In this document: piece after piece, positions 34,938 to 43,041 of the stretch
Numbering within the stretch: the first letter of the stretch is position 1
Layout of the letters: each line of letters begins with the position of its first letter
Source: Microvirga splendida
Lineage (GTDB): Bacteria; Pseudomonadota; Alphaproteobacteria; Rhizobiales; Beijerinckiaceae
Length of the DNA: 64,000 nt
Direction of reading: 5' to 3'
Assembly (NCBI RefSeq): GCF_016427565.1
Contig: NZ_JAELXT010000025.1
Location: forward strand, 1-64,000
Notes under the pieces: generated by a model
Database searches by the model: none
What the model was told of the DNA's origin: nothing
Seen by the model: only the letters and a program-made list of their open reading frames with translations
Program-made: the position numbers and the translations under genes

Positions 34938-35978
34938 TTACTTCCCGAAGACCTCGCTCCAGGCATCGATCCAGTCGCTCTTGGCCGCATTGAGCTTTTC
35001 GTAGTCGAGGCGTTTGAGCGACGAGATCATCTGGGGTCCGTAGGTCCAGCGGGCCGCCTCCTCGGGCTTCAGCTGCACCGCGGTGGCGACGGGAGCATCC
35101 ACGCCCCGCTCGGCCAGCGTCTGCTGGATCTTGGGGTCGAGAATGAAGTTGATGAACTGATGCGCCAAGTCCGGATTCGCCGCGCCCTTGGCGATGTTCA
35201 CCGTGTTGAGCGTGGCGTAGTCGCCCTCCTTCAGCTCGGCCCAGCGGGCGGTCGGCACAGCCGCCTGGATCTGAGCCAGAGTGAAGTCCTGCGCCATGGC
35301 GACCGAGACCTCGCCGGTCGAGAACAGGTTCACGAGCTCGGAACCGGTGTTGTAGTTCTTCACCACGTTGGGCTTCAGCTGCTCGAGGGCTTTGAAGGCT
35401 GCGCTCTCATCCTTGTAAGAGTCGACGCCTGCCTTGTTGGCTGCGACCAGAACGGTCATCGGCCCGGCCGTCGTGGTGATGCCGGGAAGCGAGACCTGAC
35501 GCTTCAGGTCCTCGCGCCACAGGTCGTTCCAGGAGGTGATCGGCGGCTTGACCTTGGCGCTGTCGTAGATAATGCCGACGCGGCCGATGGTATAGGCCGG
35601 GCCGAACTGGCCCTGAGGCGCGCGGGCCAGCTCATAGATGCCGTTGAGGTTGGGAAGCTTGGAGCGGTCGACCGGCTGGAACAGGCCTTCCTGGATGCCG
35701 ATCTGAGAATAGCTGTCGGTGAGATAGACCACATCGACGCCGCTGCCGCCGCGGATCTTGATCTTGTTCAGGCGGTCGGCGTTGTTGCCCGTCTCGAAGA
35801 CCAGATCGCAGCCGCATTGGGCGCGAAACGGCTTAAGGACGATCTCTTCAAGCTTGTCGCCGTTGAAGCCCCACCAGGAGATCGTGAGGGTCTTGTTCTG
35901 AGCCATGGCCGGGGCCGCACTCAGCGCCGCCAGAACAAAGGCCATGCTCGCAACCGGTTTGTACCAACGCGCTACCAT
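34938..35978 (-). CDS. ABC transporter substrate-binding protein (PotD-like)
   Basis: A 346-residue periplasmic protein with a signal peptide (VASMAFVLAALSAAPAMA). The mature part begins LTISWWGFNGDKLEEIVLKP and has the two-lobed fold of the spermidine/putrescine class (VVYLTDSYSQIGIQEGLFQP; LPGITTTAGPMTVLV). The polyamine-binding residues cannot be confirmed from sequence. Because the operon ends with a nucleobase-type deaminase and is surrounded by purine genes, the ligand may be a nucleobase or nucleoside derivative. AGGAGAT precedes the ATG. The gap upstream can fold into two stems. Confidence 0.9.
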   Translation of the reverse strand: MVARWYKPVASMAFVLAALSAAPAMAQNKTLTISWWGFNGDKLEEIVLKPFRAQCGCDLVFETGNNADRLNKIKIRGGSGVDVVYLTDSYSQIGIQEGLFQPVDRSKLPNLNGIYELARAPQGQFGPAYTIGRVGIIYDSAKVKPPITSWNDLWREDLKRQVSLPGITTTAGPMTVLVAANKAGVDSYKDESAAFKALEQLKPNVVKNYNTGSELVNLFSTGEVSVAMAQDFTLAQIQAAVPTARWAELKEGDYATLNTVNIAKGAANPDLAHQFINFILDPKIQQTLAERGVDAPVATAVQLKPEEAARWTYGPQMISSLKRLDYEKLNAAKSDWIDAWSEVFGK

Positions 35979-36005
35979 CTCGGGATCTCCTACGTTCCAA
36001 TGTTT

Positions 36006-36121
36006 CGCCAACGAGGGGCCTGGTGCCGTTCCCATGACGCGGACGACTCCTCGCCCTGGCGCCATAGGCATTAACACAACCCTGCCCTCGGGAAAGCCCC
36101 GCTCTTCCGGGACAATGCCTA
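36006..36121 (-). ncRNA. Candidate structured leader RNA before the binding-protein gene
   Basis: On the minus strand the gap between the phosphoribosyltransferase stop (36139) and the binding-protein ATG (35978) can form two structures. Structure 1: TAGGCATT (36121-36114) pairs perfectly with AATGCCTA (36072-36065) around 41 bases that hold a further small stem (CGGG/CCCG). Structure 2: CGCCA plus CGAGG (36061-36049, split by GGG) pairs with CCTCG plus TGGCG (36016-36006, split by T) around a 32-base loop. I do not recognise a known riboswitch class. It may be a regulatory RNA, a processing signal or an attenuator. Confidence 0.4.
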
Positions 36122-36138
36122 CGTTACAGCCATTCTGC

Positions 36139-36852
36139 TCAAAAAGCTCGCAGATCGGGCGACAGCTCCACGGGTGCCCAGCCCCCGGCAGCATTCCGCT
36201 TGAGACGTGGCGTGCGCAGCACCCCGATGACGCGATCCGGCCAGCGCGGATCGACAGCCGCGAGCTTCTCCCGCCAGGCATCCGTCTGGAGCATCGCCGC
36301 GCCGATGACGACGGGCCTGATCCCACACGAGGCGAGGAGTTCCAGTGCTGCCACGATCGACCTTCCGCTGCTGATCACGTCGTCAACAAGCAGGACCCGC
36401 CTATTCTCGATGACAGGCAGCATGCGTGGATCGAGGTAGAGGCGCTTGACCTGCTCCGGGCTCGTGATGGAGGTCATGGGCACCGACAGGTCTTCTCGGT
36501 ACCAGAACTTGCGGGAGGTCCCGAGCGGGACATAGCGGCTGTGCCCGAGCTTCCTGGCCGTGCCGCTTGCAAGGGTCAGACCCAATGTCGGAAGGCCCAC
36601 GACCACCTCCGGTTCAAAGACGCGGACCTTTTCGGCGAGGCTGGCGCAGAGCGCCTCCTCCACGGCGAAACCTGCCTGGTTGATGATGAGGGAGGCCAGC
36701 GCATGCTCGCCATCGGCGAGTTCGCGGATCGGAAGGCGCAACTGCCTTCCGTCCTCGAACTCGGCCGGGAAGAAGCCGCAATGCCCCTCGGCGGGCTGAC
36801 GCTCGAAGGTCTCGGGCGGATGGATCTCCTGCCAGAAATCGTGGGGCTGCAT
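36139..36852 (-). CDS. Phosphoribosyltransferase
   Basis: A 237-residue type I phosphoribosyltransferase. The PRPP-binding loop RVLLVDDVISSGRS lies near residues 152-165, and VFEPEVVVGLPTLGL forms the pyrophosphate-loop region. The layout resembles adenine/xanthine phosphoribosyltransferases, but with an extended N terminus. It would convert a free base and PRPP into a nucleotide, fitting purine salvage. It is co-directional with the importer genes, 160 bases upstream, and divergent from the M20 amidohydrolase. Confidence 0.88.
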   Translation of the reverse strand: MQPHDFWQEIHPPETFERQPAEGHCGFFPAEFEDGRQLRLPIRELADGEHALASLIINQAGFAVEEALCASLAEKVRVFEPEVVVGLPTLGLTLASGTARKLGHSRYVPLGTSRKFWYREDLSVPMTSITSPEQVKRLYLDPRMLPVIENRRVLLVDDVISSGRSIVAALELLASCGIRPVVIGAAMLQTDAWREKLAAVDPRWPDRVIGVLRTPRLKRNAAGGWAPVELSPDLRAF

Positions 36853-36950
36853 CGCTCGTCTCTGTCCGCCTGCTGGAAGAAGGGTGATTGTGACCTGATC
36901 GCCACCGCGCTATCGAACGAGCCGAAACGGCACTTCAGGACGACAGCGCG

Positions 36951-38120
36951 ATGCCCCCTCATGACCTCATCCAGGCGGATCTATCATTCCTGCGCAACCT
37001 TCGCCAGGACTTACATGCGCATCCGGAGCTGGGTTTCGAGGAGGAAAGGACGAGCAGCATCGTCGCCACCCTGCTGGAGGAAGCCGGTCTTCGGGTGCAT
37101 CGCGGCTTAGGGAAGACGGGAGTCGTCGGCACGCTCCGGATCGGCAACGGCACGCGTACCATCGGCCTGCGCGCGGACATGGATGCCCTGGCCATGCCGG
37201 AGCAGGCGGAGCGGCCCTATAAGTCGAAACTTGCCGGCAAGATGCATGCCTGCGGACATGACGGGCACACGACCCTGCTGCTCGGAGCGGCTCGCCACCT
37301 CGCGAAAACGCGCAACTTTTCCGGCACGGTGCATTTCATCTTCCAACCTGCGGAGGAAGGCCGGGGCGGCGCGAAGAAGATGATCGAGGACGGCTTGTTG
37401 GATCTTTTCCCCTGCGATGCGGTCTATGGGCTGCACAACATGCCGGGACTGGCCGTGGACGAGATGGCCGTCACCGCAGGTCCGCAGCTCGCTTCGTCGG
37501 ACAGCTGGTTCGTGACCTTCAAGGGCGTCGGCACTCATGGCGCCAAGCCCCATCTCGGCAAGGACCCGATCACGGCAAGCGGTTACTTCCTCTCCGCCCT
37601 GCAGACGATCGTGGGGCGCGTGGTGAACCCGCTGCAGCCCGCGGTGGTGAGCGCCTGCTCGGTGCAGGCGGGCGATCCGCGGGCGCTCAACGTCATTCCG
37701 GATGTGGTTGAAATCGGCGGCACGGCGCGAGCCTATTCCGCCCAGGTGCGCGACCAGCTCGAAGCTGAAATCGAGCGGCTCGCCAGGGGCGTGGCTTCCA
37801 TGTTCGGTATCGAGGTGACCTACGAATTCCGCCGGCGCATCCCGCCGGTGATCAATCACCCGGACGCGACGGCCCGAGCGCTGAAGGCGGCGCAGGCCGC
37901 CTGCGGCTCAAAGGTCGTGACGAACTTCGAGCCCTCGACGGCCGGCGACGATTTCGCCTTCTTCGCTGAGGCGGCTCCAGGAGCGTATGTGTGGCTCGGA
38001 AACGGCCCCGCCGTCGACGGAGCGCTCCACCACAACACGGCTTACGACTTCAACGACGAAGCCATTCCAACCGGCGTCGCCTTCTGGGTGGCCCTCGTCG
38101 AGCAGGAACTCGGAGCATGA
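36951..38120 (+). CDS. M20 family metal-dependent amidohydrolase
   Basis: A 389-residue enzyme of the M20D aminoacylase/hippurate hydrolase group. Metal ligands are seen in GKMHACGHDGHTTLLLG and QPAEEGRGGAKKM, in the YGLHNMPG segment, and in the late GALHHNTAYDFND. It also has the dimerisation lid (GVGTHGAKPHLGKDPI). Such enzymes hydrolyse N-acyl amino acids or related amides; some bacterial members act on plant auxin conjugates. The substrate is not known. It stands alone, divergent from the phosphoribosyltransferase. Confidence 0.92.
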   Translation: MPPHDLIQADLSFLRNLRQDLHAHPELGFEEERTSSIVATLLEEAGLRVHRGLGKTGVVGTLRIGNGTRTIGLRADMDALAMPEQAERPYKSKLAGKMHACGHDGHTTLLLGAARHLAKTRNFSGTVHFIFQPAEEGRGGAKKMIEDGLLDLFPCDAVYGLHNMPGLAVDEMAVTAGPQLASSDSWFVTFKGVGTHGAKPHLGKDPITASGYFLSALQTIVGRVVNPLQPAVVSACSVQAGDPRALNVIPDVVEIGGTARAYSAQVRDQLEAEIERLARGVASMFGIEVTYEFRRRIPPVINHPDATARALKAAQAACGSKVVTNFEPSTAGDDFAFFAEAAPGAYVWLGNGPAVDGALHHNTAYDFNDEAIPTGVAFWVALVEQELGA

Positions 38121-38315
38121 TTTCCAGGATTTAAGATAGCAGTTCAGTCAAACGGATTTTTGTGTCCAAAAGGTCATAATCACTGGAAGGTGCGGAGTGA
38201 CCGCTTTGGATCAACCGAAGAAGAAGAGAGCACCAAATGAAGGTTCGCTCGCGCCATGGATGCGGAAATTCGATCTACTTCCGCCTCGTGCCAAAGGTGA
38301 CATTGTGCTGGTGTC

Positions 38316-39233
38316 TTAGACGCCGGACCGGGCCTTCCCTCTACTTCTAATCTTAAGCCACTGCTCGACGGGTGTTGCGAGGATCGTGGTTAGGACGACG
38401 ACGGCTGCGCCGAGACACAGCGACAATGATGGAACCTCGTCAAAGTAGACCCAGCCCGCAAAACCCGAGAAGATGATGGACAGGTATCCGATGGGCGCCA
38501 GAAGCCGCGCCTCCTGCTTCTGATAAGCCTGGAGCCAGCAATATTGCCCGACCTGGGCTAGGATCCCGATCAGGATGATGCTCGGTGCCTCGGTCCATGG
38601 AATTGGCACCCAGACGAGGGCTGCCGGAATCGATGTCAGGAGTGTGAGGCCCACCGTGTAGAAGAGCATCAGAACGACCGTGTCCTCGCCAGCGAGGCGA
38701 CGTGTCTGCACCACGGAGAGCGCGCCGAAGAACACGGAGCCGAAAGCAGCGAGCAGGCCGATGTTCCATGGAATCTCGTCCGGCCGCAGCATGGCAACAA
38801 CGCCGACGAAACCTAAGGCCGTGAGCGCGTAGCGGATTCGGCTCACCCTCTCCCCGAGCAGAACTGCCGCCATGGCCAGCAGGATCAGGGGGCGGGTATA
38901 GCCAATAGCGGTGACGAGGGCGAGCGGGAGCGCCGCGAAGGCCGCGAAGTTGCAGGTCAGCGCCGTGGAGTTGAAGGCGACGCGCACCAGATGGCCGCGG
39001 ATGTTCGACAGGTTCGCCAGCTTAGCACGATGGTGCCACATGAGCGGAGCCACGGCTAGGAACCCAACAAGAGAACGCAGGAAGACGAGCTGAACCGCCG
39101 GATAGGTGTCGCCCTTCGCCTTGACCATGGCCTGCATGATCGTGACCAGGCTCATGTCGAGCAGCAGCCACCCCGCGCTGCTCCACAGGGAGACTGCGGA
39201 GCCGGCGGATCGGCTTTCGGCTTCGACCGCCAT
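38316..39233 (-). CDS. DMT (EamA) family transporter
   Basis: A 305-residue membrane protein with ten predicted helices in two EamA repeats. Features: FLRSLVGFLAVAPLMWHH near the start, LVTAIGYTRPLILLAMAAVL and LLAPIGYLSIIFSGFAGW. Typical of the drug/metabolite exporter superfamily; substrate unknown. It is followed at five bases by the large PIG-L gene on the same strand, which lies upstream of it, so it may be the last gene of that operon. The 195-base gap 38121-38315 shows nothing. Confidence 0.88.
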   Translation of the reverse strand: MAVEAESRSAGSAVSLWSSAGWLLLDMSLVTIMQAMVKAKGDTYPAVQLVFLRSLVGFLAVAPLMWHHRAKLANLSNIRGHLVRVAFNSTALTCNFAAFAALPLALVTAIGYTRPLILLAMAAVLLGERVSRIRYALTALGFVGVVAMLRPDEIPWNIGLLAAFGSVFFGALSVVQTRRLAGEDTVVLMLFYTVGLTLLTSIPAALVWVPIPWTEAPSIILIGILAQVGQYCWLQAYQKQEARLLAPIGYLSIIFSGFAGWVYFDEVPSLSLCLGAAVVVLTTILATPVEQWLKIRSRGKARSGV

Positions 39234-39237
39234 AGGC

Positions 39238-41634
39238 TCAGGCAGGCTGAACGAGGTTTGCGAGCAGGCGGAACGCGCCGGGAACCAGCTTGTCCAGCTG
39301 ATGGTGCAGCACGAGCGATACGTGCGTGTGTCGCCCGCCCCCGATCCGGGCGGAGATCAGGGAGCCCCTGAGCGGGTTCTCGCCCGGATCGTTCAGGGCC
39401 AGCAGTTCCTCGTAGACGGCATCGTACTCCGCCGCGAAGTAGAGGCCCCTCTCCTTGTCCCAGCCCTGCCAGTCACCAGCTTCGATACGGTTCGGGGAGG
39501 TCAGCAGCGGATGCTCCGGCTTCAGAACAGTGACGGGAGCGGCGGGATCGGTCACGCGCCAGCGCAGCGAGGGCGATCCGATGACGAGGCGGCGCGGCGG
39601 CGTCGTGGCAGGGTCCCACGCATCGGTGGGGCGGTGGTAGAGCGTCACCAGATGCCCTCCCTCTTCCACGAAGCGGTGCAGCCGCGCGGTCGCACTCTGA
39701 AGGTCGCGCCTGAGGCCGAAGGCGAAGATGCCGACGACGATGGTCGTGAAGGCGGAAAGCGAGCCCGCCTTCAGTTCGGCCTCCCCGAGATCCGTCACGT
39801 CGAGGCCGAGACGGCGCAGATGGGCGCCGACATTGTCGCTCCCGCCGCCCACATAGCCGATCCGGGCTCCCGCCGGGAGGGCAACGTCGAGCGAGAGGAC
39901 CTTCAGCTCCGCCGGCGCGGCGATCGATGTCGGCCGAATGTGCGGATAGGCAATGGTCCGCACCGAACTCGCCGGCCTGCCGTTCACGATAGGAACGAGC
40001 GTTGCAATACCAGCGCCGCCCTCACGGGGTGGCACGGCAACCCAGTCGCTTCCCTCCTGGCGAACTGTCCAGCCCGCCGGTACCTGCCAATCCATCGGCT
40101 CGACTCCCACCGCTCTCACCCGGATACCGGAGGCAGGTTCTCCCGTCTTGATGAGTGCCACCGCAGGATCGAGAGAAAGGGAGTGACACGGTCTGATCTT
40201 CAGGGGCTCTTCCGGATCGAGATCGACCTCGATCCTGCGTTCTCCGACCTTTCCCGAGATGCGAAGGCCTGCCTCGCCGTTGCCGCCCAGCGGATCGAAG
40301 GACTCGGGATAGTTCCCGGTATGAGGCGCCGCTTCAGCAATCGCAATCTCATAATGCACGAGCCCTGGCTGGTCGTGCGTCGCGGTGGCGTCGACACCTG
40401 CCGGAAGGCGGGGCGCCGCCGTGACGTCGGAAAGCTCGCGCGTATCGATATGCACCTGCATGGCCAGACGCGCGCCTGGATGCGCCGATCCGGTGAACAC
40501 GGCCCGGGCCGTGTTGACGCTGGCTTCGAACAGAGCCACATCGATTTTCCGCAGCTTCCGGTCCAGGCGATGGCCCACTTGGCGCAGCGCCTCCTCGCCC
40601 AATCCTTTTCGAGCCTCTTCGATCCGACGCGCCGCACCGTTCAACGCTTCGACAATTCGGGAGCGGTTCGGGAAGGCCGCGATGGCGGCCTCGATCTGCG
40701 CCTGCGCGTCCCGCAGGGCCGTGGCCTCTGATCCAGTCACGCCCGGCATAGCCGCGATGTCAGCCAGCGTTGCGGGCATGTGATCGCGAATGTCATTCTC
40801 GGGCCCGGCTCCGCCGCCGGCCCGGACCTTCAGGTGCAGGCTCCACCGATCAACCGGCTTGTCCCGCCACACCCCCATGCCCTGGGAGGCGTGCGCGGCC
40901 CGCGACCATTCGCCGAGCTGCTTATAGGCAAGGCCCGTAACCTCGTCGGGGCCGGCAGCCTCAAGGCTCAGCGTCGCAGGCGGCGGGGGCACCTCGTCGT
41001 CATAGGCGTAACCTGCGCCCGACCATGCCGGGAGGTAATACTTGGACACCTGCCAGGGCCGAAGGCCCGACGCGGCATGCTCCGGAAAGGCTGACGGATC
41101 GGCCGCGAGAGCAAGCGCCGTCTCAGCTGCGCGGGTCATGGCGCGGTGGTGACCGTGCTGGCCCGGCACGTCCAGGAAGGTCGGGATGACGATGTCCGGA
41201 CGGTAGCGGCGGTAAGCGCGCACGAGGCGCTCGACGATGCGCTCCTCGCCCCAGCGACGGAGCGTGTCGTCTCCGTTCTTCGAGAATCCGAAATCGTGAA
41301 CCGGGTCGTCGGGACCATGGCCGAGCCACGCCACATCCGCATCCATGCGGCGCGCGGCCTCCTCCATCTCAGCCGTACGCAGCACGCCGAGAACGCCGCC
41401 CCGCTCGGGTCCGAGCGCATTCTGCCCTCCCTCACCCCGGGTGGAGCAGGCCACCACGACCCGCATGCCGTAGGCGAAGCGCAAGGCTGCCAGCATCCCG
41501 TTGATCTCGTCATCCGGATGCGCACCGGTGTTCATGACCGTCAGAACGGAAGACAGCCGGCTGAGGGCTCGATGCAGGCGCACGAGAGCCGGCTGATGGA
41601 CAGCGTGGGCCAAACGGCTGTGATCATCCAGCAA
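39238..41634 (-). CDS. Very large PIG-L (LmbE-like) deacetylase with extra C-terminal domains
   Basis: A 798-residue protein. The first 270 residues are a PIG-L/LmbE zinc deacetylase: the AHPDDE motif at residues 38-43 and the distal HGHHRAM metal-ligand motif. Most PIG-L enzymes stop there at about 220-300 residues. Here a middle beta-rich part (about 300-570) is followed by a ThuA/GATase-like domain (YVGGGSDNVGAHLRRLGLDV, then HRFVEEGGHLVTLYHRP). No signal peptide is visible. Such enzymes remove acetyl groups from amino sugars. It starts at TTG, overlapping the ROK gene by 11 bases; residues before the first in-frame alternative look conserved (LVRLHRALSRLSSVLTVMN), so the early start is preferred. 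Confidence 0.85.
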   Translation of the reverse strand: MLDDHSRLAHAVHQPALVRLHRALSRLSSVLTVMNTGAHPDDEINGMLAALRFAYGMRVVVACSTRGEGGQNALGPERGGVLGVLRTAEMEEAARRMDADVAWLGHGPDDPVHDFGFSKNGDDTLRRWGEERIVERLVRAYRRYRPDIVIPTFLDVPGQHGHHRAMTRAAETALALAADPSAFPEHAASGLRPWQVSKYYLPAWSGAGYAYDDEVPPPPATLSLEAAGPDEVTGLAYKQLGEWSRAAHASQGMGVWRDKPVDRWSLHLKVRAGGGAGPENDIRDHMPATLADIAAMPGVTGSEATALRDAQAQIEAAIAAFPNRSRIVEALNGAARRIEEARKGLGEEALRQVGHRLDRKLRKIDVALFEASVNTARAVFTGSAHPGARLAMQVHIDTRELSDVTAAPRLPAGVDATATHDQPGLVHYEIAIAEAAPHTGNYPESFDPLGGNGEAGLRISGKVGERRIEVDLDPEEPLKIRPCHSLSLDPAVALIKTGEPASGIRVRAVGVEPMDWQVPAGWTVRQEGSDWVAVPPREGGAGIATLVPIVNGRPASSVRTIAYPHIRPTSIAAPAELKVLSLDVALPAGARIGYVGGGSDNVGAHLRRLGLDVTDLGEAELKAGSLSAFTTIVVGIFAFGLRRDLQSATARLHRFVEEGGHLVTLYHRPTDAWDPATTPPRRLVIGSPSLRWRVTDPAAPVTVLKPEHPLLTSPNRIEAGDWQGWDKERGLYFAAEYDAVYEELLALNDPGENPLRGSLISARIGGGRHTHVSLVLHHQLDKLVPGAFRLLANLVQPA

Positions 41635-42877
41635 ATGCGATCTCCTCGTTTGTCGTTTCGCGGGCGGCTGCCTGAGCGGTGTCGAGCCGAGGCGTCATGG
41701 CTTCGAGGATCGGCAGCGCTGCGGCGCCGAGTGCCGCCGTGAACCGCCCCGTGCGGCCGTGGATCAGGCGTGCTTCGTTCCGGTTCCTGCGGCGCGCAAC
41801 GGACAGGGGCAGCGGCTGCATGGCTTTCGTGAGATCCTCCAGCAGACCTGGTGGCAAAGCACCGCCAATGACGACGGCCTCGGGGTCGAAGAGATTTTCG
41901 AGCATCGCAACCTGAGGCGCGAGATAACCGGCCGCCTCAGCGACCCATTCCGCGATGATCGGGTGCCGCTCGCGGTGTAACTGCTCCAGGCGCGTGTAGT
42001 CGACCCCCAGAATTCCTGCCGCGGAGAGTTTTTCGGCAAGAGCCTGCACGGAGGCATAGGCCTCAAGACAGCCGTGCTGGCCGCACGAGCAAAGGCGTCC
42101 GCCTCTTTCGATCAGCACATGCCCGATCTCGCCGGCATTGCCGTTAGCGCCCCGGTAAGGGCGCCCGTCGATCAGGATGCCGAGGCCGAGCCCTTGCCCG
42201 AAATAGATCAGGCAGAAGTTCTTGAGATCCTTGGCTGCACCGTGAAGGCGCTCCCCAACGGCTGCGGCGGTGGCATCGTTCTCGAGAGTGACGGGCGCTG
42301 CGAGCATTTGGCCGATGGTGGCCACTGCATCGAACTCTGCCCACCCTGACAGGGTCGTGGGGCCGACGGAGGTCATCCCCTCCACGTTGAACGGACCCGG
42401 CATCACCACTCCGACCCCGAGAAGCTGCGGCACGGGGGATTTCAGCTGAGCCTGTGCTGCGGCGATCTCGGCCTTGATGACGGGCAGCACCGTATCAGGA
42501 TCGTTGCGCGGGATTGAGACCGTGCGCTGCGCCCGGACGCGCCCCCCGATGTCAACCAGGAGCGTAGAGATATGGTCGGCCGCGATCTCGATGCCAGCCG
42601 TCATCCCGCCGTTCGGATTGACCGCGAACTGGATCGGCGGCAGTCCGCGCCCCGCCCTGAGCCGCCCGGTCTTGATGAGAAGGCCATCGGCGACGAGGTC
42701 ATCGACGATGTTCGAGACGGCTTGAGTGCTCAGATGCGCATGGCGCGAGATTTCGGTGCGCCCGACTGGACCAAGCTGGCGAACGACATCGAGCACCACG
42801 CGGCGGTTATGGGAGCGGTTGCGCTCCGGATTGCTGCCGATCGTCGAGCGTACCCCGGCCTTGGATTTTCTCGGCAT
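41624..42877 (-). CDS. ROK family transcriptional repressor
   Basis: A 417-residue regulator with an N-terminal MarR-like winged helix (EISRHAHLSTQAVSNIVDDL) and a ROK sugar-kinase-like domain. The zinc motif reads CSCGQHGCLE, and a glucokinase-type segment NGNAGEIGHVLIERGG is present. ROK repressors of this kind (NagC/Mlc/XylR) bind sugars or amino sugars. It is divergent from the ABC importer operon and overlaps the PIG-L gene, so it probably controls both. The ATG at 42877 was chosen over an upstream start at 42952 because the family begins near here (MPRKSKAG). Confidence 0.9.
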   Translation of the reverse strand: MPRKSKAGVRSTIGSNPERNRSHNRRVVLDVVRQLGPVGRTEISRHAHLSTQAVSNIVDDLVADGLLIKTGRLRAGRGLPPIQFAVNPNGGMTAGIEIAADHISTLLVDIGGRVRAQRTVSIPRNDPDTVLPVIKAEIAAAQAQLKSPVPQLLGVGVVMPGPFNVEGMTSVGPTTLSGWAEFDAVATIGQMLAAPVTLENDATAAAVGERLHGAAKDLKNFCLIYFGQGLGLGILIDGRPYRGANGNAGEIGHVLIERGGRLCSCGQHGCLEAYASVQALAEKLSAAGILGVDYTRLEQLHRERHPIIAEWVAEAAGYLAPQVAMLENLFDPEAVVIGGALPPGLLEDLTKAMQPLPLSVARRRNRNEARLIHGRTGRFTAALGAAALPILEAMTPRLDTAQAAARETTNEEIAFAG

Positions 42878-42916
42878 CTCCAAACTCCAGGCGGCAACAA
42901 TGACCCGCAGAATGGA

Positions 42917-42934
42917 ATAACTCAAGTGAATTAT
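42917..42934. promoter_or_regulatory. Candidate ROK operator
   Basis: ATAACTCA AG TGAATTAT is an inverted repeat (7 of 8 positions) in the AT-rich promoter gap between the ROK gene and the divergent transporter operon. A TTGACA -35-like hexamer lies just beside it at 42939-42944. Confidence 0.5.
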
Positions 42935-43041
42935 CTTATTGACAGCTCGCAAACTCTAAGGGAGCCTTGAGGTTGGATCGGCCACGAAGGCCGGCACCAG
43001 AGATGGATCGGCGCCCAGCGCCAGCAAGAACGGAGAGGGAC

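Noticed and set aside
38121-38315. Short 27-codon frame beginning near 38237
   Set aside because: No similarity, hydrophobicity or ribosome evidence; treated as intergenic.
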